The notes below the pieces were generated by a model. It made no database searches and was not told the DNA's origin. It saw nothing but the letters and a program-made list of their open reading frames with translations. The position numbers were made by a program, and so were the translations under genes. From positions 1 through 24,024 of the forward strand of contig PKRJ01000056.1 in NCBI GenBank assembly GCA_017577365.1: DNA of 24,024 nucleotides. Reading direction: 5' to 3'. Shown here piece by piece: positions 15,769 through 23,627 of the stretch (positions are counted from its first letter, which is position 1; every line of letters starts with the position of its first letter). Origin of the DNA: Gammaproteobacteria bacterium. GTDB taxonomy: Bacteria; Pseudomonadota; Gammaproteobacteria; Steroidobacterales; Rariloculaceae.

Positions 15769-17670
15769 ATGCCGCCGCGCAACGCGTGGCTGTGGTTCAT
15801 CGTCATCCTCGCGCTCAATTTTCTGCTCGTCAGGATCTTCTTTCCGGCGGCGGACGAGGCCCTGACCGTTCCGTACACCGTATTCAAGGAAGAGGTCCGG
15901 AAAGACAACGTCGCCGCGATCTTCAGCCAGGGCGAGCGCATCGAAGGCCGGTTCGTCGAGCCGGTCACGTTTCCGCGGGTCGTCGGCGACGCCGCGGAGG
16001 GAACGGCGGCTCCGCGCACCGGCACGACGTTCACGACGACGCTCCCGTCGTTCGTCGATCCGGGGCTCGAGAATCTGCTGATCGAGCACGGCGTCGAGAT
16101 CAGCGCCGAGCCGATTCGCACGGGATCGGGCTGGCCGCTCCTCGTGTTCGGATTCGGTCCCGCGCTCCTGATCATCCTGTTCTACGTGTGGCTCTTTCGC
16201 CGCGCCGCCCGGCAGGGCGGCGGTCTGATGGGCATCGGGCGCAGCAAGGCCAAGCGCTACGACGTCGAGCGCGACACGCGCGTGACGTTCGACGACGTCG
16301 CAGGGATAGACGAGGTCGAGAACGAGCTCGCCGAGATCGTCGACTTTCTGAAGAACCCGGAGAAATACACGCGCCTCGGCGGCACGGCGCCGAAGGGCGT
16401 GCTGCTCGTCGGCGCACCGGGAACCGGCAAGACGCTGCTCGCGCGCGCCGTCGCGGGCGAGGCCGGCGTGCCGTTCTTCTCGATGAGCGCGGCCGAGTTC
16501 GTCGAGATGATCGTCGGCGTCGGCGCGGCGCGTGTGCGCGATCTCTTCAGGCAGGCGCGCGAGCATGCGCCGGCGATCATCTTCATCGACGAGCTCGATG
16601 CGATCGGGAGGGCACGCGGCGGGCTGATTCTCGGCGGCTCGTCGGCCGAGCAGGAGCAGACGCTCAATCAGATACTCACGGAGATGGACGGCTTCTCGAG
16701 CCGCGAGGGCATCATCGTGCTCGCGGCGACGAATCAGCCGGACGTGCTCGATCGCGCGCTGCTTCGGCCGGGCCGCTTCGATCGCCGCCTCGTCGTGAAT
16801 CTCCCGGACAAGAAGGGCCGCGCCGAGATCCTGAAGATCCACACGCGGCAGAGTCCGCTCGCGCCGGACGTGAGCCTCGAGGAGCTCGCGGCCGCCACGC
16901 CCGGTTTCTCCGGCGCCGATCTCCGCAACCTCGCGAACGAGGCGGCGCTGCTCGCCGCGCGCCGCAACCGCAACGACGTGAGTCGGCGCGACTTTCTCGA
17001 CGCGCTCGAGAAGATCGTGCTCGGGCCCGAGCGGCCGCTGCTCTTGACGCGCGAGGACCGCGAGCGGATCGCGTATCATGAAGCCGGGCACGCCATTCTC
17101 GGAGTGCTCGTCCCCGGTGCGGATCCGGTGCATCGCGTGACGATCGTGCCGCGCGGTCATGCGCTCGGCGTCACGTATCAGCGTCCGGACAGCGACCGCT
17201 ACAATTATCCGGAGGCCTATTTGCGTGCGCGAATCGTCGGCATGCTCGGCGGCCGCGCCGCGGAGGAGATCGTCTACGGCACGCGCACGACGGGCGCGGA
17301 GAACGATATCGCGCAGGCGACCGAGATCGCGCGCAACATGGTCACGCGCTGGGGGATGAGCGACGAGCTCGGCCTCGTCCAGCTCGCGCCGAAGCGGAAT
17401 CCGTACTTGAGCGGCGACGGCGGCTTCGCTGGCGAGAAGCCGTTCAGCGAGGAGACCGCGCGGCTCGTCGATGCCGAGGTGCAGCGGCTGATCCGCGAGA
17501 GCCATCAAGAGGCGTTGCGGCTCTTGCGCGAGCATCGCCGCGAGCTCGATGCGCTCGTCGCGGCGCTGCTCGAGCGCGAGACGCTCGACGAGGAAGAGAT
17601 CCTCGAGGTCACGGGTCTCCCGGCCGCACCGGCGCTCGAGGAGCGAGCGGAAAGGTACGCGGTTCGATAG
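15769..17670 (+). CDS. ftsH: FtsH-type membrane-bound AAA+ zinc metalloprotease
   Basis: The 633-residue protein should unfold and degrade membrane and cytoplasmic proteins using ATP. Order of parts: TM1 at about 6-25; a periplasmic domain to about 120; TM2 at about 122-143; an AAA+ module with Walker A GAPGTGKT at 215-222, Walker B IIFIDELDAIG and the SRH region ATNQPDVLDRALLRPGRFDR; then an M41 peptidase with HEAGH (His437, Glu438, His441) and third zinc ligand Asp513 in ENDIAQAT. The pore-loop motif reads MIVG (Ile248) where E. coli FtsH has MFVG. ATG 15769 has GAGG six bases upstream. An in-frame TTG at 15688, with GGAG at 15677-15680, would add a 27-residue Pro/Arg-rich cytoplasmic leader seen in some FtsH relatives and may be the true start. 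The usual neighbours of the housekeeping ftsH (rlmE, folP) are absent, so this may be a paralogue. The GH65 gene begins 4 bp downstream. Confidence 0.92.
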   Translation: MPPRNAWLWFIVILALNFLLVRIFFPAADEALTVPYTVFKEEVRKDNVAAIFSQGERIEGRFVEPVTFPRVVGDAAEGTAAPRTGTTFTTTLPSFVDPGLENLLIEHGVEISAEPIRTGSGWPLLVFGFGPALLIILFYVWLFRRAARQGGGLMGIGRSKAKRYDVERDTRVTFDDVAGIDEVENELAEIVDFLKNPEKYTRLGGTAPKGVLLVGAPGTGKTLLARAVAGEAGVPFFSMSAAEFVEMIVGVGAARVRDLFRQAREHAPAIIFIDELDAIGRARGGLILGGSSAEQEQTLNQILTEMDGFSSREGIIVLAATNQPDVLDRALLRPGRFDRRLVVNLPDKKGRAEILKIHTRQSPLAPDVSLEELAAATPGFSGADLRNLANEAALLAARRNRNDVSRRDFLDALEKIVLGPERPLLLTREDRERIAYHEAGHAILGVLVPGADPVHRVTIVPRGHALGVTYQRPDSDRYNYPEAYLRARIVGMLGGRAAEEIVYGTRTTGAENDIAQATEIARNMVTRWGMSDELGLVQLAPKRNPYLSGDGGFAGEKPFSEETARLVDAEVQRLIRESHQEALRLLREHRRELDALVAALLERETLDEEEILEVTGLPAAPALEERAERYAVR

Positions 17671-17674
17671 GGAG

Positions 17675-20600
17675 ATGACCGACGCGCCGCTCGTCAGCCT
17701 CTCACCGCGCGATTACGATGCGGTGCTCTTCGATCTCGACGGCGTGCTCACGCGCACCGCCGACGTGCACGCGGCAGCGTGGAAGAGACTCTTCGACGAG
17801 TTCCTCGAGCGGCATGCGCAGCGGACCGGCGAGCCGTTCGTGCCGTTCGACGTCGTCGACGACTATTTGCAGCACGTCGACGGCAAGCCGAGGCGCGAGG
17901 GCGTCGCGGACTTTCTCGCGGCGCGCGGCATCGATGTGCCGCTCGGAAGCGCCGACGATACGATCGACGCCGACACGCAGCACGGCCTCGCGCGGCGCAA
18001 GGACCGCTATTTCCTCGAGCAGCTCAGGCAGCACGGCGTCGAGACGTTCGCGAGCTCGGTCGCCTTGGTCGAGGCGCTGCACGAGCACGACATCAAGACG
18101 GCCGTTGTCTCCTCGAGCCGAAACTGCGCCGCGGTGCTCGAGGCGGCAGGCATCGCGGGGCTCTTCGACACGAGGGTCGACGGTATCGACCTCGAGCGCT
18201 TGGGCCTCATGGGCAAGCCCGCGCCGGACATGTTTCTCGAGGCCGCGCAGCGGCTCGGCGCGGAGCCCGCGCGCACGGTCGTCGTCGAGGATGCGATCTC
18301 GGGCGTCGCGGCTGGGCGCGCGGGACGATTCGGGCTCGTCGTCGGCGTGGACCGCCGCGGGCGGTCGCAGGCGCTGCGCGAGGCCGGCGCCGACGTGGTC
18401 GTCCAGGATCTCTGTCAGGTGCGGGTGGCCTCGGAGGCGCCTTCCGGGTGGTCGCTCATCTACGAGACGTTCGACCCCGAGCAGGAAGGCCGCCGCGAGG
18501 CGCTGTGCGCGCTCGGCAACGGCTACTTCACGACGCGCGGCGCCGCGCCGTGGGCGACGGCGGACGGCGTTCACTATCCGGGCACGTACATCGCCGGCGG
18601 CTACAACCGCCTGCGCACCGATATCGCGGGCCGAACCGTCGAGAACGAGGATCTGGTCAACTTCCCGAATTGGCTTTTCCTGTCGTTCCGGCACGCCGAC
18701 GGCGAGTGGTTCGACCTCGCGGCCGTGCGGCTTCTCCAGTATCGGCAGGAGCTCGATCTTCGCCGCGGCATGCTGCGGAGGTGTCTCCGGTTCGAGGATC
18801 CGGCGGGGCGGCGCAGCGTGCTCGAGGAGCGGCGCTTCGTGTCGATGGACGACATGCACCTCGCCGCCCTCGAGCTTTCGATCACCGCGGAGAACTGGTC
18901 CGGCGCGTTGACGGTGCGGTCGGGAATAGACGGCCGCGTCGTCAACGACGGCGCTGCGCTTTACAAGGCGTTCGCGAACCAGCACCTCGAGCCCGTTTCG
19001 TGCGGCAGCATCGGAGACGAGGGGATCTACCTTCACGTCACGACGAATCAGTCGCGTCTCGACGTCGCGATCGCGGCGAGAACTCGCGCGTCGATCGACG
19101 GCGAGCGTATCTCGGCGCGAGCAAGGTGCATCGAGGAGCGGCGCTTCGTCGCCGAAGAGCTCGAAGTCGAGCTGGAGCAGGGTCGACGGCTCTCGATCGA
19201 GAAAATCGTCACGCTCTACACGTCGCGCGATCCCGCGATCTCGGAGCCTCGGCTCGCCGCGACGAAGGCGATCTCGCGCGCCGTGACGTTCGAGGCGCAT
19301 CTCGCCAGGCACGCGCTCGCGTGGAGGCAGCTCTGGCGGCGCTACGACATCCACCTGCGCCCGGCCGGCGACGGCTTCCCGCTGAACGTGCCGATGCTGC
19401 TGCGGCACAACATCTTCCACCTGCTTCAAGCGGCATCCCTCAATTCGATCGGTCTCGATATCGGCGTGCCGGCGCGCGGCTGGACGGGCGAGGCGTATCA
19501 GGGCCACGTGTTCTGGGACGAGCTCTTCATCTTTCCGACGCTGACGTTCAGGACGCCCGAGATCACGCGCTCGCTCTTGATGTATCGCTACCGCCGCCTG
19601 CCCGAGGCGCGCATCGCGGCGGCGCGCGCCGGTTTCTCGGGCGCGATGTTCCCGTGGCAGAGCGCGAGCGACGGCGAGGAAACGACGCAGGAGATGAACC
19701 TGAATCCGCGCTCGCGGCGCTGGGTTCCGGACAACACGCACCTGCAGCGGCACGTCGGCAGCGCGATCGCGTACAACGTGTGGCATTACTTCCAGGTTAC
19801 GCAAGACGTCGAGTTCCTGCAGTTCTACGGCGCCGAGCTGATCCTCGAGATCGCGCGGTTCTGGGCCAGCATCGCGCACTTCAACGAGGCGCGCGGACGA
19901 TACGAGATCCACGGCGTCATGGGGCCGGACGAGTTCCACGACGGGTATCCCGGCGCGCGCGAGCCCGGCCTTCGCAACAACGCGTATACGAACGTGATGG
20001 CCGTCTGGGTGCTGCGCCGCGCGCTCGACGTGCTCGAGCTCTTGCCGGACGTGCGGCGCAACGAGCTGACCGCGTGTCTTGCGCTCGGTCAGGAAGAGAT
20101 CGAGCGTTGGCGCGACATCTCGCGGCGCATGTTCGTGCCGTTTCATGACGGTCTGATCAGCCAGTTCGAAGGGTACGAGGAGCTCGAGGAGCTCGACTGG
20201 GAGGCCTATCGGCGGCGTTACGGCAACATCCAGCGCCTCGAGCTGATTCTCGAGGCCGAAGGCGATACGGCGAACCGGTACAAGGTGTCGAAGCAGGCCG
20301 ACGTGCTGATGTTGTTCTACTTGTTCTCCGCCGAGGAGCTCACGGCCCTTTTCGAAGGGCTCGGTTATCGCTTCGATCCCGCGACGATTCCGCGCAACGT
20401 CGAGTACTACGACGCGCGCTCGTCGCACGGCTCGACGCTGTCGCGGGTCGTGCACGCTTGGGTGCTCGCGCGGTCGAATCGCCCGAAGGCGCTCATGTAC
20501 TTCGCCGAGGCGCTGCAGAGCGACGTGGGCGATATCCAGCAGGGCACGACGGCCGAAGGCGTGCATCTCGGTGCCATGGCCGGCACGGTCGATCTGCTGC

Positions 20601-20866
20601 AGCGGGTCTCGACGGGCATCGAGTGCACCGGCGACGCGCTGCGCCTGAATCCGTCGCTGCCCGAGGAGCTCTGCCGGCTCGACCTGCGGATCCGCTATCG
20701 CGGACAGACGCTGGATCTGCGGCTCACGCCCGAGACGCTGACGATTCGAAGCTGGGAGCGGCGCGCCGAGCCGATTCGGATCGACTATCTCGGCGATGTT
20801 CGCGAGCTCGAGGGCGGCGAGACCATCACGTTCACGCTCGCCAACGTCGCGCCGCGACGCTGCTGA
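17675..20866 (+). CDS. Fusion enzyme: beta-phosphoglucomutase (HAD) plus GH65 disaccharide phosphorylase
   Basis: The 1063-residue cytoplasmic protein joins two steps. Residues about 1-245 are a HAD-family beta-phosphoglucomutase: nucleophile Asp20 and acid/base Asp22 in AVLFDLDGVLTRTADVHAAA, then VVSSSRNCAAVLEAAGI, GKPAPDMFLEAAQRLG and VVVEDAISGVAAGRAG. Residues about 265-1063 are a GH65 family enzyme (maltose/trehalose/kojibiose phosphorylase group): GWTGEAYQGHVFWDELFIFP, general acid Glu753 in VMGPDEFHDGYPG, KQADV at 873-877 and the phosphate-site motif SSHGSTL at 916-922. GH65 phosphorylases split an alpha-glucoside with phosphate, giving beta-glucose 1-phosphate, which the mutase converts to glucose 6-phosphate, so the fusion makes metabolic sense. 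The fusion type is known. Linkage specificity cannot be read. GGGAG abuts the ATG, too close for normal initiation, so coupling to the upstream protease gene is likely. Confidence 0.9.
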   Translation: MTDAPLVSLSPRDYDAVLFDLDGVLTRTADVHAAAWKRLFDEFLERHAQRTGEPFVPFDVVDDYLQHVDGKPRREGVADFLAARGIDVPLGSADDTIDADTQHGLARRKDRYFLEQLRQHGVETFASSVALVEALHEHDIKTAVVSSSRNCAAVLEAAGIAGLFDTRVDGIDLERLGLMGKPAPDMFLEAAQRLGAEPARTVVVEDAISGVAAGRAGRFGLVVGVDRRGRSQALREAGADVVVQDLCQVRVASEAPSGWSLIYETFDPEQEGRREALCALGNGYFTTRGAAPWATADGVHYPGTYIAGGYNRLRTDIAGRTVENEDLVNFPNWLFLSFRHADGEWFDLAAVRLLQYRQELDLRRGMLRRCLRFEDPAGRRSVLEERRFVSMDDMHLAALELSITAENWSGALTVRSGIDGRVVNDGAALYKAFANQHLEPVSCGSIGDEGIYLHVTTNQSRLDVAIAARTRASIDGERISARARCIEERRFVAEELEVELEQGRRLSIEKIVTLYTSRDPAISEPRLAATKAISRAVTFEAHLARHALAWRQLWRRYDIHLRPAGDGFPLNVPMLLRHNIFHLLQAASLNSIGLDIGVPARGWTGEAYQGHVFWDELFIFPTLTFRTPEITRSLLMYRYRRLPEARIAAARAGFSGAMFPWQSASDGEETTQEMNLNPRSRRWVPDNTHLQRHVGSAIAYNVWHYFQVTQDVEFLQFYGAELILEIARFWASIAHFNEARGRYEIHGVMGPDEFHDGYPGAREPGLRNNAYTNVMAVWVLRRALDVLELLPDVRRNELTACLALGQEEIERWRDISRRMFVPFHDGLISQFEGYEELEELDWEAYRRRYGNIQRLELILEAEGDTANRYKVSKQADVLMLFYLFSAEELTALFEGLGYRFDPATIPRNVEYYDARSSHGSTLSRVVHAWVLARSNRPKALMYFAEALQSDVGDIQQGTTAEGVHLGAMAGTVDLLQRVSTGIECTGDALRLNPSLPEELCRLDLRIRYRGQTLDLRLTPETLTIRSWERRAEPIRIDYLGDVRELEGGETITFTLANVAPRRC

Positions 20867-20968
20867 CGCGATGTATCCTCGGTCTTGGCGTCCGGCGAGG
20901 CGGCTCACGCGAACGAGCTCGACGTTCGGCGGATCTTGTCCCGTTGGACGCCGATGACGCTCCGGGAG

Positions 20969-20993
20969 CGGGGTCCGGGGCAGTGAAACCCCG
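20969..20993. terminator. Weak hairpin in the convergent gap after the GH65 fusion gene
   Basis: CGGGGT (20969-20974) and ACCCCG (20988-20993) can pair as a 6-bp stem with a 13-base loop, in the 142-bp gap between the convergent GH65 and multicopper oxidase genes. No T-tract follows on either strand. The position suits a terminator but the structure is modest; otherwise I see nothing in this gap. Confidence 0.25.
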
Positions 20994-21008
20994 TCAGGCA
21001 ACGCCTCG

Positions 21009-22511
21009 TCAGTGAATCAGCTCGACGTGCGGCGGATGGGTCTCGCCTTCGGCGGCGACCCAGAGGTGTCCCATCATCCCCGAGTCCGCGTGATCGAGGA
21101 TGTGGCAGTGATACATCCACATGCCGGGACGCTCGTCGAAGCGCACGGCGATCTTGAGCGACGATTCCGCGGGCACGTCGACCGTGTCCTTCCACTCGAG
21201 CACCCGCGTATCGTCGAGGACCTGGAAGAAGTAACCGTGCAAGTGGAACGGATGCGCGAACGCCGTGTCGTTGACGATCGTCCAGACTTGCGTCTCGCCG
21301 ATCCTCGCCTCGAGCGGCTTGCTGTTCCAGTAGGGGATGCCGTTGATGCCCATCACGACCTCGCGCTTCTCGCCGATGGTCTCGTTGTGAATCGTGAGGT
21401 CGAGGGTCAATGCTTTGGCGTCGGCCACGTCGATGCGCTCGATCTCGCGCAGCTCGGTCGGGATCGACGCCGGTATGACGGGATCCTCGTCGACCGTGAC
21501 GATCTCGAGCATGTTCTCTCGCGGTCTGTTGAACACGCTGCCGAAGCCGCGCTCGGTCGGGATCCACTGCAGCCAGCGTGAGGTCCCCGGCGGATCGGAC
21601 GGCGTGAAGACGAGATCCGCGCGCTCGCCGGGCACCAGCACGATTCGGCTCGTCTCGACCGAGCGCTCCGCGAGGCCGTTGTCGCCCCCGAGCTTGACGA
21701 ACGTGTGCTCCGGCAGACGCAGCGTGTAGTAGCGGGCGCGCGCGGCGTTGATGACGCGCCAACGCTGCTGCTTGCCCTGCCGTACCTTGAGCCGCGGGCG
21801 AACCTTGCCGTTGACAAGCAGGATATTGCCTTCGCGGCCGAACAGATCTCCGAACTCGCCGCCGGTATCCTCGGGCAGGAACTGCCCGTCCTCGTCGAGC
21901 GCCATGTCCGAGAGCACGAGCACGAGGTCGTCGCCGAAGACTTCGGGGTCGGCGGGATCCTCGACGACGAGCGCGCCGTAAAGACCCCAGCCGACTTGCG
22001 CGGCGGAGTGGATGTGCGGGTGGTACCAGAACGTGCCGGCGTCGCGCGCGACGAAGTCGTAAACGAACTCTGAGCCTGGCTCGATCGGAGGCTGCGTCAG
22101 GCCCGGCACGCCGTCCATGTCGTTCGGCAAGCGCATGCCGTGCCAATGAATGCTGGTCGGCTCGGGCAGCGAGTTCCTGAAACGAACGACGATCCGATCG
22201 CCGACTTTCGCGCGGATCAGCGGGCCGGGCAGCGTGCCGTTGTACGTCCACACCGGCGTCGGTTTGCCGGACACGATCTCGAGCGGGGTGATACGCGCCT
22301 CGAGCTCGATCTCGACGACATGGGGATCGGGATCGAGATCTAAGGCCTCGGCCATCGCGAGCTCGTCGGCCCAGCCTTCCGGCTGCTCGACGTCGGCCGC
22401 GCCGAGCGGCGTGCCGACATCGCAACCCGAGAGGCACAAGCCCGCCACCGCGAGCGCGACGCTCGGCGATCCTGGAAATGCCCGACAACGCGAACGTCGC
22501 GTGCCTCCCAT
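21009..22511 (-). CDS. Three-domain multicopper oxidase lipoprotein, probably NsrR-controlled
   Basis: The 500-residue protein has a basic n-region, hydrophobic stretch and lipobox LSGC (Cys30), so it should be anchored in the envelope facing the periplasm. All four copper motifs are present: HWHG (His122, His124), HPH (His164, His166), HPFHLHG (His420, His423, His425) and HCH-ILDHADSGM (His468, Cys469, His470, His474, axial Met479). That is a complete type 1 plus trinuclear centre, as in laccase/bilirubin-oxidase-type enzymes that reduce oxygen to water; two-domain copper nitrite reductase is excluded. There is no Met-rich insert of the CueO kind. The reading frame also has an ATG at 22547, but this lies inside the predicted NsrR operator, so I chose ATG 22511, although neither start has a clear ribosome site. 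It is divergent from nsrR. The electron donor is unknown. Confidence 0.9.
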   Translation of the reverse strand: MGGTRRSRCRAFPGSPSVALAVAGLCLSGCDVGTPLGAADVEQPEGWADELAMAEALDLDPDPHVVEIELEARITPLEIVSGKPTPVWTYNGTLPGPLIRAKVGDRIVVRFRNSLPEPTSIHWHGMRLPNDMDGVPGLTQPPIEPGSEFVYDFVARDAGTFWYHPHIHSAAQVGWGLYGALVVEDPADPEVFGDDLVLVLSDMALDEDGQFLPEDTGGEFGDLFGREGNILLVNGKVRPRLKVRQGKQQRWRVINAARARYYTLRLPEHTFVKLGGDNGLAERSVETSRIVLVPGERADLVFTPSDPPGTSRWLQWIPTERGFGSVFNRPRENMLEIVTVDEDPVIPASIPTELREIERIDVADAKALTLDLTIHNETIGEKREVVMGINGIPYWNSKPLEARIGETQVWTIVNDTAFAHPFHLHGYFFQVLDDTRVLEWKDTVDVPAESSLKIAVRFDERPGMWMYHCHILDHADSGMMGHLWVAAEGETHPPHVELIH

Positions 22512-22527
22512 TGCGTGCGTCTGTCTA

Positions 22528-22550
22528 AAGAAGTAAATTCGATGCATCTT
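22528..22550. promoter_or_regulatory. Predicted NsrR operator
   Basis: The E. coli NsrR site is two inverted copies of AANATGCATTT separated by one base. Here the halves are AAGAAGTAAAT (22528-22538) and, after one T, CGATGCATCTT (22540-22550), whose reverse complement is AAGATGCATCG. By eye, the right half matches 8 of 10 defined positions and the left half 6 of 10. It lies exactly between the divergent multicopper oxidase and nsrR genes, so it could repress both. Confidence 0.6.
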
Positions 22551-22572
22551 ATGCTACAGCCGGATCATGCAA
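22546..22572 (-). promoter_or_regulatory. Possible sigma-70 promoter for the multicopper oxidase gene
   Basis: On the minus strand TTGCAT (22567-22572) and TAAGAT (22546-22551) resemble -35 and -10 elements with a short 15-base spacer. The -10 overlaps the NsrR operator, and transcription would start about 25-30 bases before ATG 22511. The spacer is shorter than ideal, so this is tentative. Confidence 0.3.
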
Positions 22573-23097
22573 CTGACAAGGTTCACGGACTACGCGTTGC
22601 GCGTCCTGATCTCGGTCGGCCTGAACGACAAGCGCGGCGGTGAACGAGGCGTCACGATCGGCGAGATTTCCGCGCAGTACGGGATCTCTCGCAATCACCT
22701 GATGAAGGTCGTGCAGCAGCTCGGAAGGCAAGGTTATCTCGAGACGCTGCGCGGCAAGGGAGGCGGTCTTCGGCTCGGTATCCCCGCGTCCGAGATCCGT
22801 CTCGGCGACGTGGTGCGGGAAACCGAAGGAGGTTTCCATCTCGTTCCGTGCTTCGACGCGGAGCATCCCGAAGCATGCGCGATCACGCCCGCGTGCGTGC
22901 TGCGGAAGGCGCTCGGCACGGCGCTCGGCGCGTTTCTCGAGGTGCTCGACCGTTACACGCTCGAGGATCTGCTCGTGGCGGATCGGGAGCTCGAGGCGCT
23001 GCTCGGGCCGAGGGCGCGGGTCACGCGGCGGACGCGTCGTCCGGGGAACGGCGAAGCCCCGACGCGACGCGCCCCGCGGCGCATCGCATCGAGGTGA
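22567..23097 (+). CDS. nsrR: NsrR-type Rrf2-family iron-sulfur nitric-oxide-sensing repressor
   Basis: The 176-residue protein closely follows E. coli NsrR: MQLTRFTDYALRVLI at the N-terminus, a winged helix at about 29-70 (YGISRNHLMKVVQQLGRQGY, LRGKGGGLRLG), IRLGDVVRETEG, and ACAITPACVLRKAL. Three cysteines, Cys95, Cys104 and Cys110, are the expected cluster ligands; the spacing between the first two is eight residues against four in E. coli. NsrR holds an Fe-S cluster that reacts with nitric oxide, releasing repression. After about residue 147 there is an Arg/Pro-rich extension of about 30 residues that E. coli NsrR lacks. A predicted NsrR operator sits just upstream, implying autoregulation and control of the divergent multicopper oxidase. 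The downstream membrane protein and nnrS are in the same direction and probably co-transcribed. Confidence 0.9.
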   Translation: MQLTRFTDYALRVLISVGLNDKRGGERGVTIGEISAQYGISRNHLMKVVQQLGRQGYLETLRGKGGGLRLGIPASEIRLGDVVRETEGGFHLVPCFDAEHPEACAITPACVLRKALGTALGAFLEVLDRYTLEDLLVADRELEALLGPRARVTRRTRRPGNGEAPTRRAPRRIASR

Positions 23098-23111
23098 TCG
23101 AGGTGACAGGG

Positions 23112-23627
23112 ATGTCGTCGAAAAAGCACGAGATCAATACGGCCGTCGCGCTTGCGGTCGTCGCGCTCGTCTGGACGGGGCTATTGCTCGGCGTCTCGTT
23201 TCTCGCGACGCCGGTCAAGTTCCTCGCGCCGAGCTTGAGCTTGCCGGTCGCGCTCGACGTCGGCCGGCAAACGTTTCGCTGGTTCAGCCGGGTCGAGATC
23301 GTGCTCGCGATCGCGACGCTGATCGCAGCCTTCGCGTACGACAAGGATCGGCTGCGGCGTATGTCCAGGAACGCGGCGTTGCCGCTCGCCTTGCCGGTCT
23401 CGGTTGCGCTGCTCGCGGCGATCGCGTTTCAGGTGCTGTGGCTCCTGCCGCGCCTCGACGCGCGTGTCGAGATCATCCTCGGCGGCGCGATGCCGCCGCC
23501 GTCGAGGCTGCACGACGTCTACGTCGCGGTCGAAGCGCTGAAGCTCGCCGCGCTGGTCGGCCTCGGCTGGCACGCGATGGGCGTGCTCTCGCGCGCGTCG
23601 AGCGGGATGCTCGCGGAGAGGAGATGA
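23112..23627 (+). CDS. Four-helix membrane protein of unknown function in the NsrR-NnrS block
   Basis: The 171-residue protein has four predicted helices at about 11-33, 58-76, 85-105 and 140-160. The stretch LGVSFLATPVKFLAPSLSLP, then ALDVGRQTFRWFSRVE, looks like a conserved signature of small membrane proteins found beside nnrS; it vaguely recalls DUF4149/TMEM205-like proteins, which I offer only as a possibility. There are no cysteines. Histidines are few: His6 near the N-terminus, one in RLHDVYVAVEALK and one in GWHAMGV, so haem binding is not obvious. I chose ATG 23112 because GAGGTGA at 23100-23106 is an excellent ribosome site; GTG codons at 23094 and 23103 are less likely. The stop overlaps the nnrS start as ATGA (23624-23627), so the two are translationally coupled. 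Confidence 0.75.
   Translation: MSSKKHEINTAVALAVVALVWTGLLLGVSFLATPVKFLAPSLSLPVALDVGRQTFRWFSRVEIVLAIATLIAAFAYDKDRLRRMSRNAALPLALPVSVALLAAIAFQVLWLLPRLDARVEIILGGAMPPPSRLHDVYVAVEALKLAALVGLGWHAMGVLSRASSGMLAERR

Noticed and set aside
17702..21001. A 1099-codon minus-strand frame
   Set aside because: Antisense shadow of the HAD-GH65 fusion, which has clear catalytic motifs on the other strand.
21009..22511. Copper nitrite reductase (NirK)
   Set aside because: The protein has the complete four-motif trinuclear centre and three-domain length; NirK has two domains and lacks the HCH motif.
22512..22547. Longer N-terminus for the multicopper oxidase from ATG 22547
   Set aside because: That ATG falls inside the predicted NsrR operator, and the extra residues weaken the lipoprotein signal.
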